Assembly: GCF_019320115.1 (NCBI RefSeq)
Contig: NC_089584.1
Span: 105,639,111-105,703,110, forward strand
Direction: 5' to 3'
Length of the DNA: 64,000 nucleotides
From: Miscanthus floridulus
Lineage: Eukaryota > Streptophyta > Magnoliopsida > Poales > Poaceae
Under the pieces are notes generated by a model. The model saw nothing but the letters and a program-made list of their open reading frames with translations. It was not told the DNA's origin and did not search any database. Shown here in pieces: positions 54,424 through 64,000 of the stretch; the first letter of the stretch is position 1, and each line of letters starts with the position of its first letter. Position numbers and translations under genes: made by a program.

Positions 54424-54748
54424 TCAGCGTTTGTATCCGCAACTCTTGCTTCTAGATCTTAACGTAAGGAGGGGATAGGTGCAAAGAATGTTTTTGAATA
54501 GATATATTCTTATCTTATCAGCCCCCGAGTGAGGCCCGGCCCCTTGCCATTGCTGGGGTTGGGTATCACTAAAGATAGAGGAAATGATACCGAAACCGAT
54601 AAGAGAAAGCGTCTTTGCATTTAGAAATATCATTCTCGATGTTCCAGGCATCGATGAAGACTTTGCCATCAATGGACTTGAGCTTGTAGGTGCCCAGTTA
54701 GAGCACCTCCGTGATGATGTATGGTCCTTCCCATGGTAGAGAGAGCTT
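54424..54748 (-). pseudogene. gypsy integrase C-terminal fragment
   Basis: The minus strand reads HKLSLPWEGPYIITEVL, then after a stop LGTYKLKSIDGKVFIDAWNI. This is the C-terminal part of a Tat-type gypsy integrase (K-L-x-x-x-W-E-G-P-Y, then G-T-Y-K-L). It belongs to the element carrying the antisense gene. Everything upstream of HKLSL was lost at the junction with the copia LTR near 54,777. Confidence 0.75.
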
Positions 54749-54776
54749 GTGCCGTCAATGGACTATGAGCTTGTAG

Positions 54777-56427
54777 CTAGCTCTCAAAACTAATTACACT
54801 AAAGAGCTTAGCTACACTATGAATGTAAATACACAAGTGGTTGAGATGTTTATACTATCATGTAGAGAGGTGTGCCAATCATAAGATCAAGCCAATCAAT
54901 TACAATAAAGTCCCGGTGACAAGAGGTGACAATGATTTTTCACCGAGGTTCACTTGCTTACCGGCAAGCTACTCCCCGTTGTGGCGATACACTCACTTAG
55001 AGGTTCACGCGCTAATTGGCATCACATGCCAAACCCTCAATAGGGTGCTACACAACCAACACAAGGTGAGGATCACACAAGCCATGAGCAATCCACTAGA
55101 GTACCTTTTGGCTTCCTACCGGGGAAAGGGCAAGAACCCCTCACAATCACCATGATCGGAGCCAAAGACAAGTACCTTCCTCCGCTCAACGATCCTCATT
55201 GCACCAAGCCATCTAGGTGGCGGCAACCACCAAGAGTAACAAGTAAAATCCATAGTGAGACATGAATACCAAGTGCCTCTAGATGCAATCACTCAAGCAA
55301 TGCACTTGGATTCACTCCCAATCTCACAAAGATGATCAATCTATGATAGAGATGAATGGGAGGGCTTTGGCTAAGCTCACAAGGTTGCTATGTTAATACA
55401 AATGGCCAAGAGAGTGAGCTTGAGCTGGCCATGGGGCTTAAATAGAAGCCCCCATGAAATAGAACCATTAGGCTCTCACTTCAGCTCAACTCAGGGCGAC
55501 CGAACGCACCGATCAGATCAACCGGAAGCACCGGCCCTAGCGTCTGATCACCGATCGCCGTCCATGTGTCCCCTGAGTTCAACCTTGCATGTATGATTTT
55601 AACGGTCGACTCGCTTCCTTGCTTGTGTTAAAGAACGACCAGACTCACCAGCGAATGACCTGACTCACCCGCACTGCGTCAGATCAGTTCAACACCACGC
55701 ACTTCCAACTAATGACCGAACACGCCGGTGCTCATGACTACACTATGTTAGGTCACTTCTAGAGAGGTTCTAAAGCTCCCAAACAGTGATCAGACATGTC
55801 TGATGCACCTCGACCGGATGCAGGTCAGCGTCCGGTGCAACACCCTAAGCCGTGCTGCCATAGTTTCTACTGACCGGACTCACCAGGCCTATGTCTGGTC
55901 ACTTCGTGGCATGAGTCTGATCACTATAAAAAGTGAAAACCAACTCCTCCACTTCACCTACTTCTCCACCCTTGCTCAAATGTGCCAACCACCAAGTGTA
56001 TCACCTTGTGCACGTGTGTTAGCATATTTTCACAAGCATTTTCAAGGGTGTTAGCACTCCACTAGATCTAAATGCATATGCAATGAGTTAGAACATCTAG
56101 TGGCACTTTGATAACAACATTTTGATACGAGTTTCATCCCTCTTAATAGTATGGCCATCGATCCTAAATGTGATTTCACTCGCTAGGTATCTTGATCACC
56201 AAACCAAAAATCTCCTATCAAATTTCACCTTTACCTTAAACTTTTTGTTTTTCTCTTTCTTCTTTTCCAAGTCCAAGCACTTGATCATCACCATAGTCAC
56301 ACCATCATCATGATCTTCATCATTGCTCTGCCACTTGGAATAGTGCCACCTATCTCATGATCACTTAGATAAATTAGGTTAGCACTTAGGGTTTCATCAA
56401 TTCACCAAAACCAAACTAGAGCTTTCA
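54777..56427 (-). mobile_element. 3' LTR of the pol-bearing copia element (outer part missing)
   Basis: Aligns with the solo LTR from about 8,735 to its end at 10,338 and ends AACTAGAGCTTTCA beside a polypurine tract. It begins mid-LTR after CTTGTAGCTAGCTCTC, so its outer 240 bp are gone. CpG-rich GACCGGA motifs occur at about 55,495-55,930 but are more decayed. Confidence 0.85.
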
Positions 56428-56441
56428 ATCTCCCCCTTTTT
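56428..56441 (-). promoter_or_regulatory. polypurine tract of the pol-bearing copia element
   Basis: Reads AAAAAGGGGGAGAT on the minus strand, next to the LTR's TGAAAGC. Confidence 0.85.
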
Positions 56442-56770
56442 GGTAATTGATGACAACCCTTTCAAAAAGATATGAATTGAATTTCAATTGAATCCATGTT
56501 GCTTGCCCAAGCATATTTACCATGTGTAAAAGAATATGGACAAGTTTCATGAACCCTAATTGGTATCAATTGCTCCCCCTACATATGTGCTAAGAGTTTG
56601 AATTGAAGATTGCACATATGCTTAGATTGGAAATGTAGGAGTGAATTTCTACCAAATGATGCTAAGGTATAAGAGATGGACCTTTGAAGCGTGATACCAA
56701 TCGGAGTGCACCAATATACCATCCTTAGCACCATTAGTAACTAGGCATGCACATAAAAGCTAGAATACCC

Positions 56771-57111
56771 TGTTAGTGTTAGAGTATGGCAGGGGCCTAT
56801 TGGGCCTGGGTTGGATGTATAGCCCATTAGTGTTAGGGTTAATTAGAGATAAGGGTCACTTGCTTAGGAGTCAAGTAAACCTCTCTATATAAGGAGATGA
56901 GATGTATCAATCTAATCAAGCAAGAATTAAGAAGAAAAACCCTTCCCTCTTGCCTAGCCGTGGGCAAATGCCCCGCGGCCAGCTCTCTCTCACCCTCACA
57001 GCCCTAGCCATGAACAGTACCCATGGTACTATAGCACCACGGGTACTGTAGCGCAGTAGCCGCCGTTGCTCCCCTCGACTCTCTCCTCTCAATCCTAGCA
57101 GCCACATAACA
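56771..57111. mobile_element. 341-bp solo LTR with perfect 5-bp target duplication
   Basis: Begins TGTTAGTGTTAGAG and ends GCCACATAACA, with TACCC on both sides (56,766-56,770 and 57,112-57,116). A TATATAAGG motif lies at about 56,886. The uninterrupted relative at 44,350-44,400 confirms the empty site. The short size suggests a TRIM-like or small copia family. Confidence 0.9.
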
Positions 57112-57116
57112 TACCC

Positions 57117-57927
57117 CGTGAGATCAATATTAGAAGCAAGGGTCTAATTTTCATAATATAAACACAAGTCTAGTTACTCAACCTATGCATACTAGTTTTT
57201 CATTTCATCATTCAAACCCACAACTAGTGTACACCAGACAAGCATGAAAATTGAAATTTAAAACTTGTGCCATGCAAGCAAACATATGAAATGCACTTTC
57301 AAATGCACCAATCAAGTTTATGAGCTTGTTCTCCCTACTTGTGTGCTCAAATTTCTCAAAATTTTAATTAATCCCATTACTTTGTCATATCTCTCCCCTA
57401 TGTCAAAGTTCTCCCCCTTAGTGATTACTTTTTCCCCTATCACTTATATCTTTGTTTCTCTCCCCCTTTGTCATCAATGACCATAAAGGTTCAAATTTTA
57501 GATACGTTAAGATTATTAATATCGATCAATGGGGTGAGGATCATTTTACCAAATTTGGTTTAATCTAGATCACTTGTCAAAGATATTTAACTTGGTTTGA
57601 TCCAAGAACAAGTTTTTTCACACCTCATTTCAAGGGTTATCTTATACCATGTTGAGTTAAATACTTATAGCTCATTTTCTAGATCAAACACTAGGTTCAT
57701 AAGCCCACAAACATGTCATAAGCTACCACTAGATCAAGTCAAGCATCGAAACAATAGTGGTACCATACACGCATCAAATTCATTTGATTTTCATGAATGA
57801 TCCTATAACATGTAAGGAATGACTAGATGCACTAAACAAGTCCTTAGCAACGGATGTATGCCATGCCAATCAACTTTTACCTTGGATTGCTCGAAGGAGA
57901 GGCATGTCATATAAGTGGGGGGGTGCA
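57117..57927 (-). other. 3' noncoding region of the copia element
   Basis: AT-rich, with TCTCCCCC and CTTTGTCATCA motifs also found in the gag-only element near 44,700-44,790. No protein-coding signal. Confidence 0.55.
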
Positions 57928-59473
57928 TCAACACATATTTGAGAAATCCAATATGTTCAACTTATTTCTTAGCTTGCAAAACCTTTTCTCATCCAATGGC
58001 TTGGTGAATATATCGGTAAGTTGATCTTCGGTTGCCACGCTCTCAATGCAAATGTCCCTTTTTTGTTGGTGATCTCTTATGAAATGATGGCGAACATCAA
58101 TGTGCTTTGTTCTTGCATGTTGAACCAGATTGTTGGTTAGCTTGATTGCACTCTCTTAGTCACATAGCAATGGTACTTCCTTTAACTTGATTCCAAAGTC
58201 ATTCAAGGTAGCCTTCATCCAAAGTATTTGTGCACAACAACTACCGATAGATATGTATTCAGCTTCAGCGGTTGATAATGCAACACTGTTTTACTTCTTT
58301 GATGACCATGAAACAAGTGGTCTTCCCAATAATTGACATGTGCCTAAGGTGCTCTTCCTTTCATCCTTGTATCCTGCATAATCCAAGTCAGAGTAACCAA
58401 CTAGCTCAAATTTTGCTCATTTGGGATACCACAAACTAACATTATGTGTATGCTTCAAGTATCTTAATATTCTCTGTGTAGCCTTCAAATGACTTTCTCT
58501 TAGTGAGGCTTAGAATCTTACACACATGCATATACTAAACATGACATCTAGCCTTGATGTGGTTACATAGAGTAGGCTTCCAATCATAGATCAATACAAC
58601 TTTGATCCACCATGTTGCCACTTGCATCACTATCCAAATTTCCATTTGTTCCCATTGGTGAACTAATGGCCTTTGCTTCATTCATGCCAAACTTCATGAG
58701 CATGTCTTTTATGTACTTGCCTTGACTCACAAATGTACCATTCTTCAATTGCTTATTTTAAAGACCAAGGAAGTAACTCAACTCTCCAATCATGGACATC
58801 TCAAACTCATTAGCCATCATTTTTCCAAACTCTTCACAAAAGTCTTGATTGGTTGATCCAAATATGATGTCATCAACATAGATTTGCAACACAAATAAGT
58901 CTTACCAATCTTCTTAGTGAAAAGGGTGGTGTTAACCTTGCCCATTATGAACCCTTTGGACAGTAGGAAATCCCTCAACCTCTCATACCATGCCCTAGGT
59001 GTTTGCTTCAAGCCATACAATGCCTTCTTCAACTTGTACACACGGTTGGTTTTCTTGTCATCTTCAAAACTAGGAGGTTGCTCAACATATACTTCTTCAT
59101 TGATGTAGCCATTTAGAAATGCACTCTTGACATCCATTTGATAGAGCTTGATGTTGTGGGCACAATCATAGGCTAGCAAGATTCTAATTGCTTTCAATCT
59201 AGCAACCATGTCATATGTTTCTCTAAAGTCAAGACCTTCAACTTGTGTATAGTATTGTGCTACCAATCTTGCTTTGTTCCTTACTACTATCTCATATTGA
59301 TCTTGCTTGTTTCTATAGACCCATTTGGTTCCAATCACGTTATGGTTCTTTGATCTTTTCACTAATTCCCATACTTGATTTCTTGTGAAGTTGTTCAATT
59401 CTTCATGCATAGCATTCACCCAATCAATATCCTTCAATGATTCTTTTATCTTGTTTGGTTTAATGGATGACAA
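57928..59473 (-). pseudogene. copia reverse transcriptase and RNase H
   Basis: Open from 59,473: WVNAMHEELNNFTRNQVWEL, VIGTKWVYRNKQDQ, KARLVAQYYTQVEGLDFRET, YQMDVKSAFLNGYINEEVYV and KALYGLKQTPRAWY (RVT_2 order). A frameshift then precedes YVDDIIFGST, the Y-V-D-D catalytic box. The RNase H part (LVGYSDSDYAG, STAEAEYISVGSC, HIDVRHHFIRD) ends at FTKPLDEKRF and a TGA at 57,928. Function when intact: copying element RNA into cDNA. The frameshift at about 58,890 and further stops disable it. Confidence 0.88.
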
Positions 59474-59751
59474 AAATGAGAAATGCTCAAAAAATTATGC
59501 CAATCTTGATCTAGTTTGCACACCTTTAGAAATATCTCCAATTATAGTGTCTGATGGATGATCTCTTGCAATATTAGTTGGTTAGAGTATTGGAACTTGA
59601 TTGCTTACACTTGATCATTGGGTTGAGATGATGTACTAGCCACTTGATCTTGTTCATTGTCATGAGAGCCACTTGTACTTGCTTGATTAGAATCAACTTG
59701 CACATTTGAGTTAGTGAGCACATGTATTTGATCATCTTCATCATCATTCAC
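59474..59751 (-). pseudogene. pol linker between integrase and reverse transcriptase
   Basis: Decayed low-complexity part rich in N, S, D and E codons, with stops. It connects the integrase and reverse transcriptase parts in the usual copia order. Confidence 0.5.
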
Positions 59752-60985
59752 TTATCTAGGCCTTAATTCATCAACATCCATGTTCTTCATGGCATTTAAA
59801 AGTTGAATACCTCTAACAACTTTCAAGTTCTCATTCTCATGTCGGGAACCCTTGGTTTCATCAAATTCAACGTCATGCACTTCTTCAAGAGTACCACTTT
59901 TCAAATTCCAAACTCTATATGCTTTGCTAGTAGTGGAGTATCCACATAAGAGCCCTTCATCACATTTTTTATCAAACTTGCCTAATCTAGTGCCTTTCTT
60001 CAAGATATAGCATTTGCAACAAAAGACCCGAAAATATGCAATGTTGGGCTTTCTACCATTCAAGAGCTCATAGGGTGTTTTCTCTTTCAATGGGTGACAA
60101 TACAAGCGGTTGCCACAATAGCAAGCCATATTGATAGCTTTGGCCCAAAAGGATTGACTCACATTGTACTCACTAAGCAAAGACCTTGCCATATTAATAA
60201 GTGTTCTATTCTTCCTCTCAATAAGGCCATTTGATTGTGGAGTGTACTTGGCCAAGAGTTGATGTCTAATTCCAAACTCATTACATAACTCATCAATTCT
60301 AGTGTTCTTGAACTCACTACCATTGTCACTTCTAACCCTCTTGATGGTTGTTTCAAACTCATTGTGTATGCCCATGACAAATGATTTGAATGTTGTAAAT
60401 GCATCACTCTTGTCTACTAGAAAGAATACCCAAGTGTATCTTGTATAGTCATCCACTATCACAAAGCCATATTTGTTTCCACCGATGCTAGTGTATTGTG
60501 TTGGCCCAAATAAATCCATGTGCAATAAATCAAATGCTTTACTAGTGCTCATCATGCTTTTCTTAGGATGGGTGTTTTAAACTTGTTTGCTAGCTTGACA
60601 AGAGCTACAAAGCTTGTCCTTCTTAAACACAACATCTTTCAAGCCTCTAACCAAGTCATGCTTAAATAATCTATTCAATTGTTTCATTTCAACATGACCA
60701 AGCCTTCTATGCCATAACCAACCCATACTAGACTTAGTGAACAAGCATATTGACAATTGAGCTTCACTAGCATTAAAATCAACCAAGTATAGATTCTCAT
60801 ATCTAAAGCCTTTGAAGATCAAATTAGAGCCATCTACACTTATGATCTCTACATCATCTACCCTAAATATGAATTTGAATCTAAGATCACACAATTGAGC
60901 CACAGATAGAAAATTAAAGTTCAAGCTTTCAACTAGCAACATATTGGATATGCTCAAGTCATTGGATATTGCAATCTTAGCAAGA
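59752..60985 (-). pseudogene. copia gag-pre-integrase and integrase region
   Basis: From 60,985: AISNDLSISNMLLVESLNFN, LFTKSSMGWLWHRRLGHVEM and KQLNRLFKHDLVRGLK with CSSCQASKQ, the H-x-x-x-H...C-x-x-C zinc-binding segment. A stop (TAA for CAA) precedes LLHMDLFGPTQ, RVRSDNGSEFKN and QSNGLIERKN, which hold the D, D, E catalytic triad of the integrase core. It continues to NGRKPNIAYFRVFCCKCYIL. The intact enzyme joins cDNA to the chromosome. The frame ends abruptly at the right junction, where gag would precede it. Confidence 0.88.
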
Positions 60986-61810
60986 CATCACTACTTCATC
61001 GCATACAAGCCAAGGAGAGGTGGATGTCCAGCATGGGCGTCTAATTCATCTTTTTCATGGTGGAAGCCCAGTCCAACTCAAGTTCGAGTCCAGCTCGGGC
61101 TTCAGGACTAGTCTACCTTAAACTGGTCACCCAGGATGCATCCGGACTCCATTTTCGACGATCCACATATGGTTAGAAAGCTAATTTGATAACAAAGCCA
61201 ATCCAAGTAGTTTCACGTCAAAAGACCTTCGGAATCAATGAGAATCGTCGAAACAAGTTAGCATCCAGAATCTATTAGGGTGCTGCGACACCCTCTTTTG
61301 GTCTATTGGACCGTGTATCGTGTTTGGGCCCATTAGGGGGCGCATCTAGGGGGTGATGCCCAAGACTCTATAAATACCAGTCATCGCTCTCCTTAGGGTT
61401 TGTGTTTTGTTTAGTTCTTGATTTCCTCGTGAAACAGACATCGTTTTGCTGCAACTATCGCCGCCAAGGCCGTTTGCTTTGAACCAGGGCCCCAGTTCTT
61501 GTTCTTGTTCACCTGTGGTGATTAGTCCTTTTGAATAAATACTTGAACTCCTTTTTATTTTCATAAGCCTCATATTTATTTGCAATTTTAGATTGCATTC
61601 ATCCTATTCTTGCTTGTGTTCTCGATTCGCTTGCAGGAAAGCCTTCTCGACGAGGTCAATCGTGTTCGCGTGGTTGATAACCAACGGAGCAGTGGTGTAA
61701 CGGTTGCGGGGGTCTGAATTAGTCTTGGTTCGAAGCCTAGATCATGAACGTCGAGTCTCTACCAATAGACGCTATCATATCTTTCAGAAGATCGGGCCTA
61801 GTCTACATCA
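60986..61810 (+). mobile_element. LTR of a plus-strand gypsy element (start uncertain)
   Basis: The sequence changes from copia pol to new sequence at about 60,986. It ends near 61,806-61,810, just before an initiator-Met primer site, so it is the 5' LTR. The exact first base is not clear (a TGTCCAGC at about 61,025 is one candidate). It holds a TATA box at 61,369. The leader and gag follow downstream. Confidence 0.65.
61369..61376 (+). promoter_or_regulatory. TATA box of the gypsy LTR
   Basis: TATAAATA in the context GACTCTATAAATACCAGTC, oriented toward gag. Confidence 0.65.
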
Positions 61811-61811
61811 A

Positions 61812-61824
61812 GTGGTATCATAGA
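61812..61824 (+). promoter_or_regulatory. primer-binding site (initiator tRNA-Met type, decayed)
   Basis: GTGGTATCATAGACC differs at a few bases from TGGTATCAGAGCC. Its place right after the LTR supports the call. Confidence 0.7.
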
Positions 61825-63049
61825 CCTTGTTGCTCGTTAGGTATAACTTTGTTTTCCCCATTAGATTGTTACTGTTTTTGCATTACCTATAGTCCACAAA
61901 AAGTCAAAAAAATATATACATAATCATATATTCCCTATCCTATAGTCTCATTGTGCCGTGCAATTTTGTCTCTATTTCGCGTTGTTGAGTTTGTGCCCTA
62001 GGTCAAGTTCTTGGTGTTGGTTTTAGATCGTTTTTGAGTCCAGTTTGTGTTTTCCCCTTTGTTTTTCATCATAATCCATGAACATCTCCAAGTCTTGTTG
62101 AGTTTCCTTTGTATTCATCAAACCCTAGTCCACACCATCTTATTCGTTATACTTGTCTTCACTGTTTCCATCAAATCCTTGCTGCCATGACTAATTTTGC
62201 GCGCATTGTTCCCGTTTTGTCCTCTAATTTGGAGTCCATTTTTAAAACTGTCCCATACGAACTCAGATTTCAACGTTCCATATATCAAAATCGATCAGAA
62301 ATTTTTTTTTGGATCCATCCATCCCTTGCCTTCTTGGGGTCAGAGATTTTTATTTTGGTCAAAAAGTGGTCACAAGATCCTCTTTTCGTGGTCACAAGGT
62401 CTTTGTCGATTTCGAGCACATCTTCTAAAATTTCCATAGGCCACGTCTTTCACTTGTTTAAGCTCATATTTTCTTTGGTTACTTCTTTTGTGCTCCTAAG
62501 TGAAGAAAAAATATCAAAAAAATAAAAAGAAAAAGTCAAAGAATCCCAAAAAAACAACGACAACCCAAAAATAGAGAAAAAAGAGGGGCAAAAGTGGAAC
62601 AATATCTAGAGGAGCACATAGAGAGCGCCATTTGAGCTATGTTTACGTGTGCTGATTTCTACTTTGTTCCTAATCATATTCTTGTTGTTCACATCACTTG
62701 ATACATCTGGTACTTGGAACATGAGTAGGCCAGCAACTAAGACAAGTACTTGGGATACTTATTCAGCTTTGCTATTCAGTTGCGAATATTGTTTTTCCTT
62801 GCTACTATATTGTGCCTGTCCAAGCTCCACTTTCTTCTAACCAGGTACAGGTTTGCCTTGCAACTGTTACATTTAAGCTACAACGGTATCACAGTCACCG
62901 ACCGATTGCACCGCCTGTTGCTTTGGTAAGAACACTTGTAAGACCGTGATAAGACACTTGAGAGTTGAGTGCCTTATTTTTCCTTGTCCACAACCTAAGT
63001 AGTTGGTAGGGATAATACTATTTGTGTTGTCTTTTCCTTTCTACTAACC
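61825..63049 (+). other. long untranslated leader before gag
   Basis: About 1.2 kb, T-rich, with A-rich stretches near 62,500-62,580. It contains an open stretch at 62,109-62,525 that shows no family resemblance and is probably chance. Leaders of this length are common in large grass gypsy elements. Confidence 0.55.
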
Positions 63050-64000
63050 ATGTCAGGAAAAGCCAGAGGCAGCGACCAAGGAAACGAGGACGCACCTATA
63101 GATTTCAATGACTATGTTTCTAAGCATGAGCTTCGTGCCGTTCTTGATGACAAGTTCAATGAGATCCTTCAACAAATCACCAATTTGGCCAAGAGGATTG
63201 AAGATGAACAACAACATCCTGAACCACGTCCTGAAGATGATGATGATGATCTCTTTGAGGAGGACGATGGCGACGCGGAGGCTAAAGCCGAAGCTCAACA
63301 ACGTGCTGAGGATGCACGTAACCGTAATCGGTTGAACTTTAACTGACGTGGTATGGAAGGTAACAACCAAGGTAATAATGATCCTTTCTCTAAAACCAAG
63401 TTTAAGATACCTCCTTTTTCTAGTTCTACTGATCCTGAAGCATATTTAGATTGGGAGATGGCTGTAGATCAAAAATTTAGCTCCCATCAAGTACCTGAAG
63501 AATATAGAGTTAGATTTGCTACTAGTGAGTTTACTAGTTTTGCTCTTTTCTGGTAGAATGATATTTGCAATAATGCTAATGCTAATGCTCAAATACCTCA
63601 AACCTAGACTGTACTTAAATGATGAATAAAATCAAGATTTGTTCCTCCATACTATCAGCGTGATCTACGATGAAAACTACAACGTTTAAATCAAGGTAGT
63701 AAAACTGTTGAGGAATATTATTAGGAGCTTTTAATTGGTCTAGCACGTAGTAACATACAAGAGGATAATATGGATAAGTGTTCTAGATTTTTTGGAGGTT
63801 TGCGTCGTGAAATACATGATGTTCTTGACTATAAAGAATGGACTAGATTTTCCCAATTATATCATTATGCTATTAAAGCTAAAAGGGAAGTACAGGGATG
63901 ACAACCTAGGCGATCCACGACTCCATCCGTGACTCCATCTCCATCCATTCCTTCATGTCCAACTGAGGTGAGTAAATTTTCTAATGTGCAGACACCACTA
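63050..64000 (+). pseudogene. gypsy gag, N-terminal part, runs off the window
   Basis: Starts MSGKARGSDQGNEDAPIDFN with an acidic, coiled N-terminus (KFNEILQQITNLAKRIEDEQ, then DDDDDLFEEDDGD). After a stop at 63,345, the capsid domain reads KFKIPPFSSSTDPEAYLDWE, VRFATSEFTSFALFW, SRFVPPYYQRDL, LNQGSKTVEEYY and FFGGLRREIHDVLDY (Retrotrans_gag order). Stops stand where Trp, Arg or Gln is expected: FALFW-stop-NDI, QT-stop-TV, LK-stop-stop-IKS, EYY-stop-EL. All fit C-to-T or G-to-A transitions. The element is therefore inactive. Pol lies beyond the window. Confidence 0.85.

Larger units (their letters stand above)
25679..54748 (-). mobile_element. second Tat-like gypsy element, split by a CACTA and an LTR element
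   Basis: In plus coordinates: partial 3' LTR (25,679-26,837), leader, antisense gene in three genomic pieces (27,933-28,351; 40,879-41,557; 51,904-54,177), then the integrase tail on the minus strand (54,424-54,748). This is the order 5'-pol, antisense gene, LTR-3' of Tat-lineage elements. The rest of gag-pol and the other LTR are cut off by the copia element starting near 54,777. Confidence 0.75.
54777..60985 (-). mobile_element. pol-bearing copia element, truncated at both ends
   Basis: Left LTR lacking its first 240 or so bases, polypurine tract, 3' noncoding region, then pol on the minus strand up to 60,985 where it stops inside the gag-pre-integrase region. Gag, primer site and right LTR are missing. 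Its LTR is of the same family as the solo LTR at 8,492. A 341-bp solo LTR lies in the noncoding part. Confidence 0.88.

Noticed and set aside
62109..62525. 138-codon frame in the gypsy leader
   Set aside because: Low-complexity, hydrophobic mix without family resemblance, located in an untranslated leader before the real gag ATG.

Overview
The window looks like a transposon-dense intergenic stretch of a grass nuclear genome. The evidence is the element families recognised (long-LTR Ty1/copia elements with initiator-Met primer sites, Ty3/gypsy elements of the Tat type with antisense ORFs, a large CACTA element, a Mutator-like element, RTE and L1 LINEs, Stowaway and hAT MITEs) and GC-rich grass-style exon sequence at about 17.5-17.9 kb. 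A panicoid/andropogonoid grass is my guess from the repeat families; I cannot name a species. No intact host gene was found. The only candidate host-gene sequence is a frameshifted, MITE-interrupted relic at 17.26-18.11 kb. An F-box-type gene at 33.9-34.6 kb appears to be cargo carried inside the CACTA element.

Layout. 1-2,860: 3' end of a plus-strand copia-like element (Q/P/S-rich ORF tail, polypurine tract, 1.6-kb LTR). 2,861-12,863: wrecked minus-strand Tat-like gypsy element(s): gag, protease, integrase tail, two copies of a spliced antisense ORF and the right LTR, with a solo copia-type LTR (8,492-10,338) nested in gag. 12,866-16,768: inverted duplication of the 3' half of a MuDR-like element, arms about 1.7 kb around a 24-bp spacer, one arm keeping the outer terminal repeat. 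16.8-25.7 kb: the most gene-like and AT-rich part, with MITEs, the host-gene relic, a nearly complete 3.3-kb RTE LINE inserted in a Stowaway MITE, a 48-bp truncated RTE insertion and an L1 3' end.

25,679-54,748: a second Tat-like gypsy element (left LTR with a 30-bp minisatellite, antisense Transposase_28-type gene, integrase tail). Its antisense gene is split first by a 12.5-kb CACTA element (28,352-40,878, AGG target duplication) and then by a 10.3-kb LTR element that encodes only gag (41,558-51,903). The CACTA element carries two divergent transposition genes (TNP2-type on minus, Transposase_24-type on plus), TTGCAA-rich ends, the F-box gene relic and three tRNA-like segments. 54,777-60,985: a left- and right-truncated pol-bearing copia element with a 341-bp solo LTR nested in it. 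About 60,986-64,000: LTR, primer site, leader and gag of a plus-strand gypsy element running off the window.

The genes do not form host pathways. Each works, or once worked, in the mobility of its own element. Most reading frames are broken by stops that sit where CAG, CAA, CGA or TGG would be expected, the signature of cytosine-methylation decay of silenced repeats. The most notable structure is the MuDR-like inverted duplication, which resembles in design the Mu killer hairpin locus of maize.
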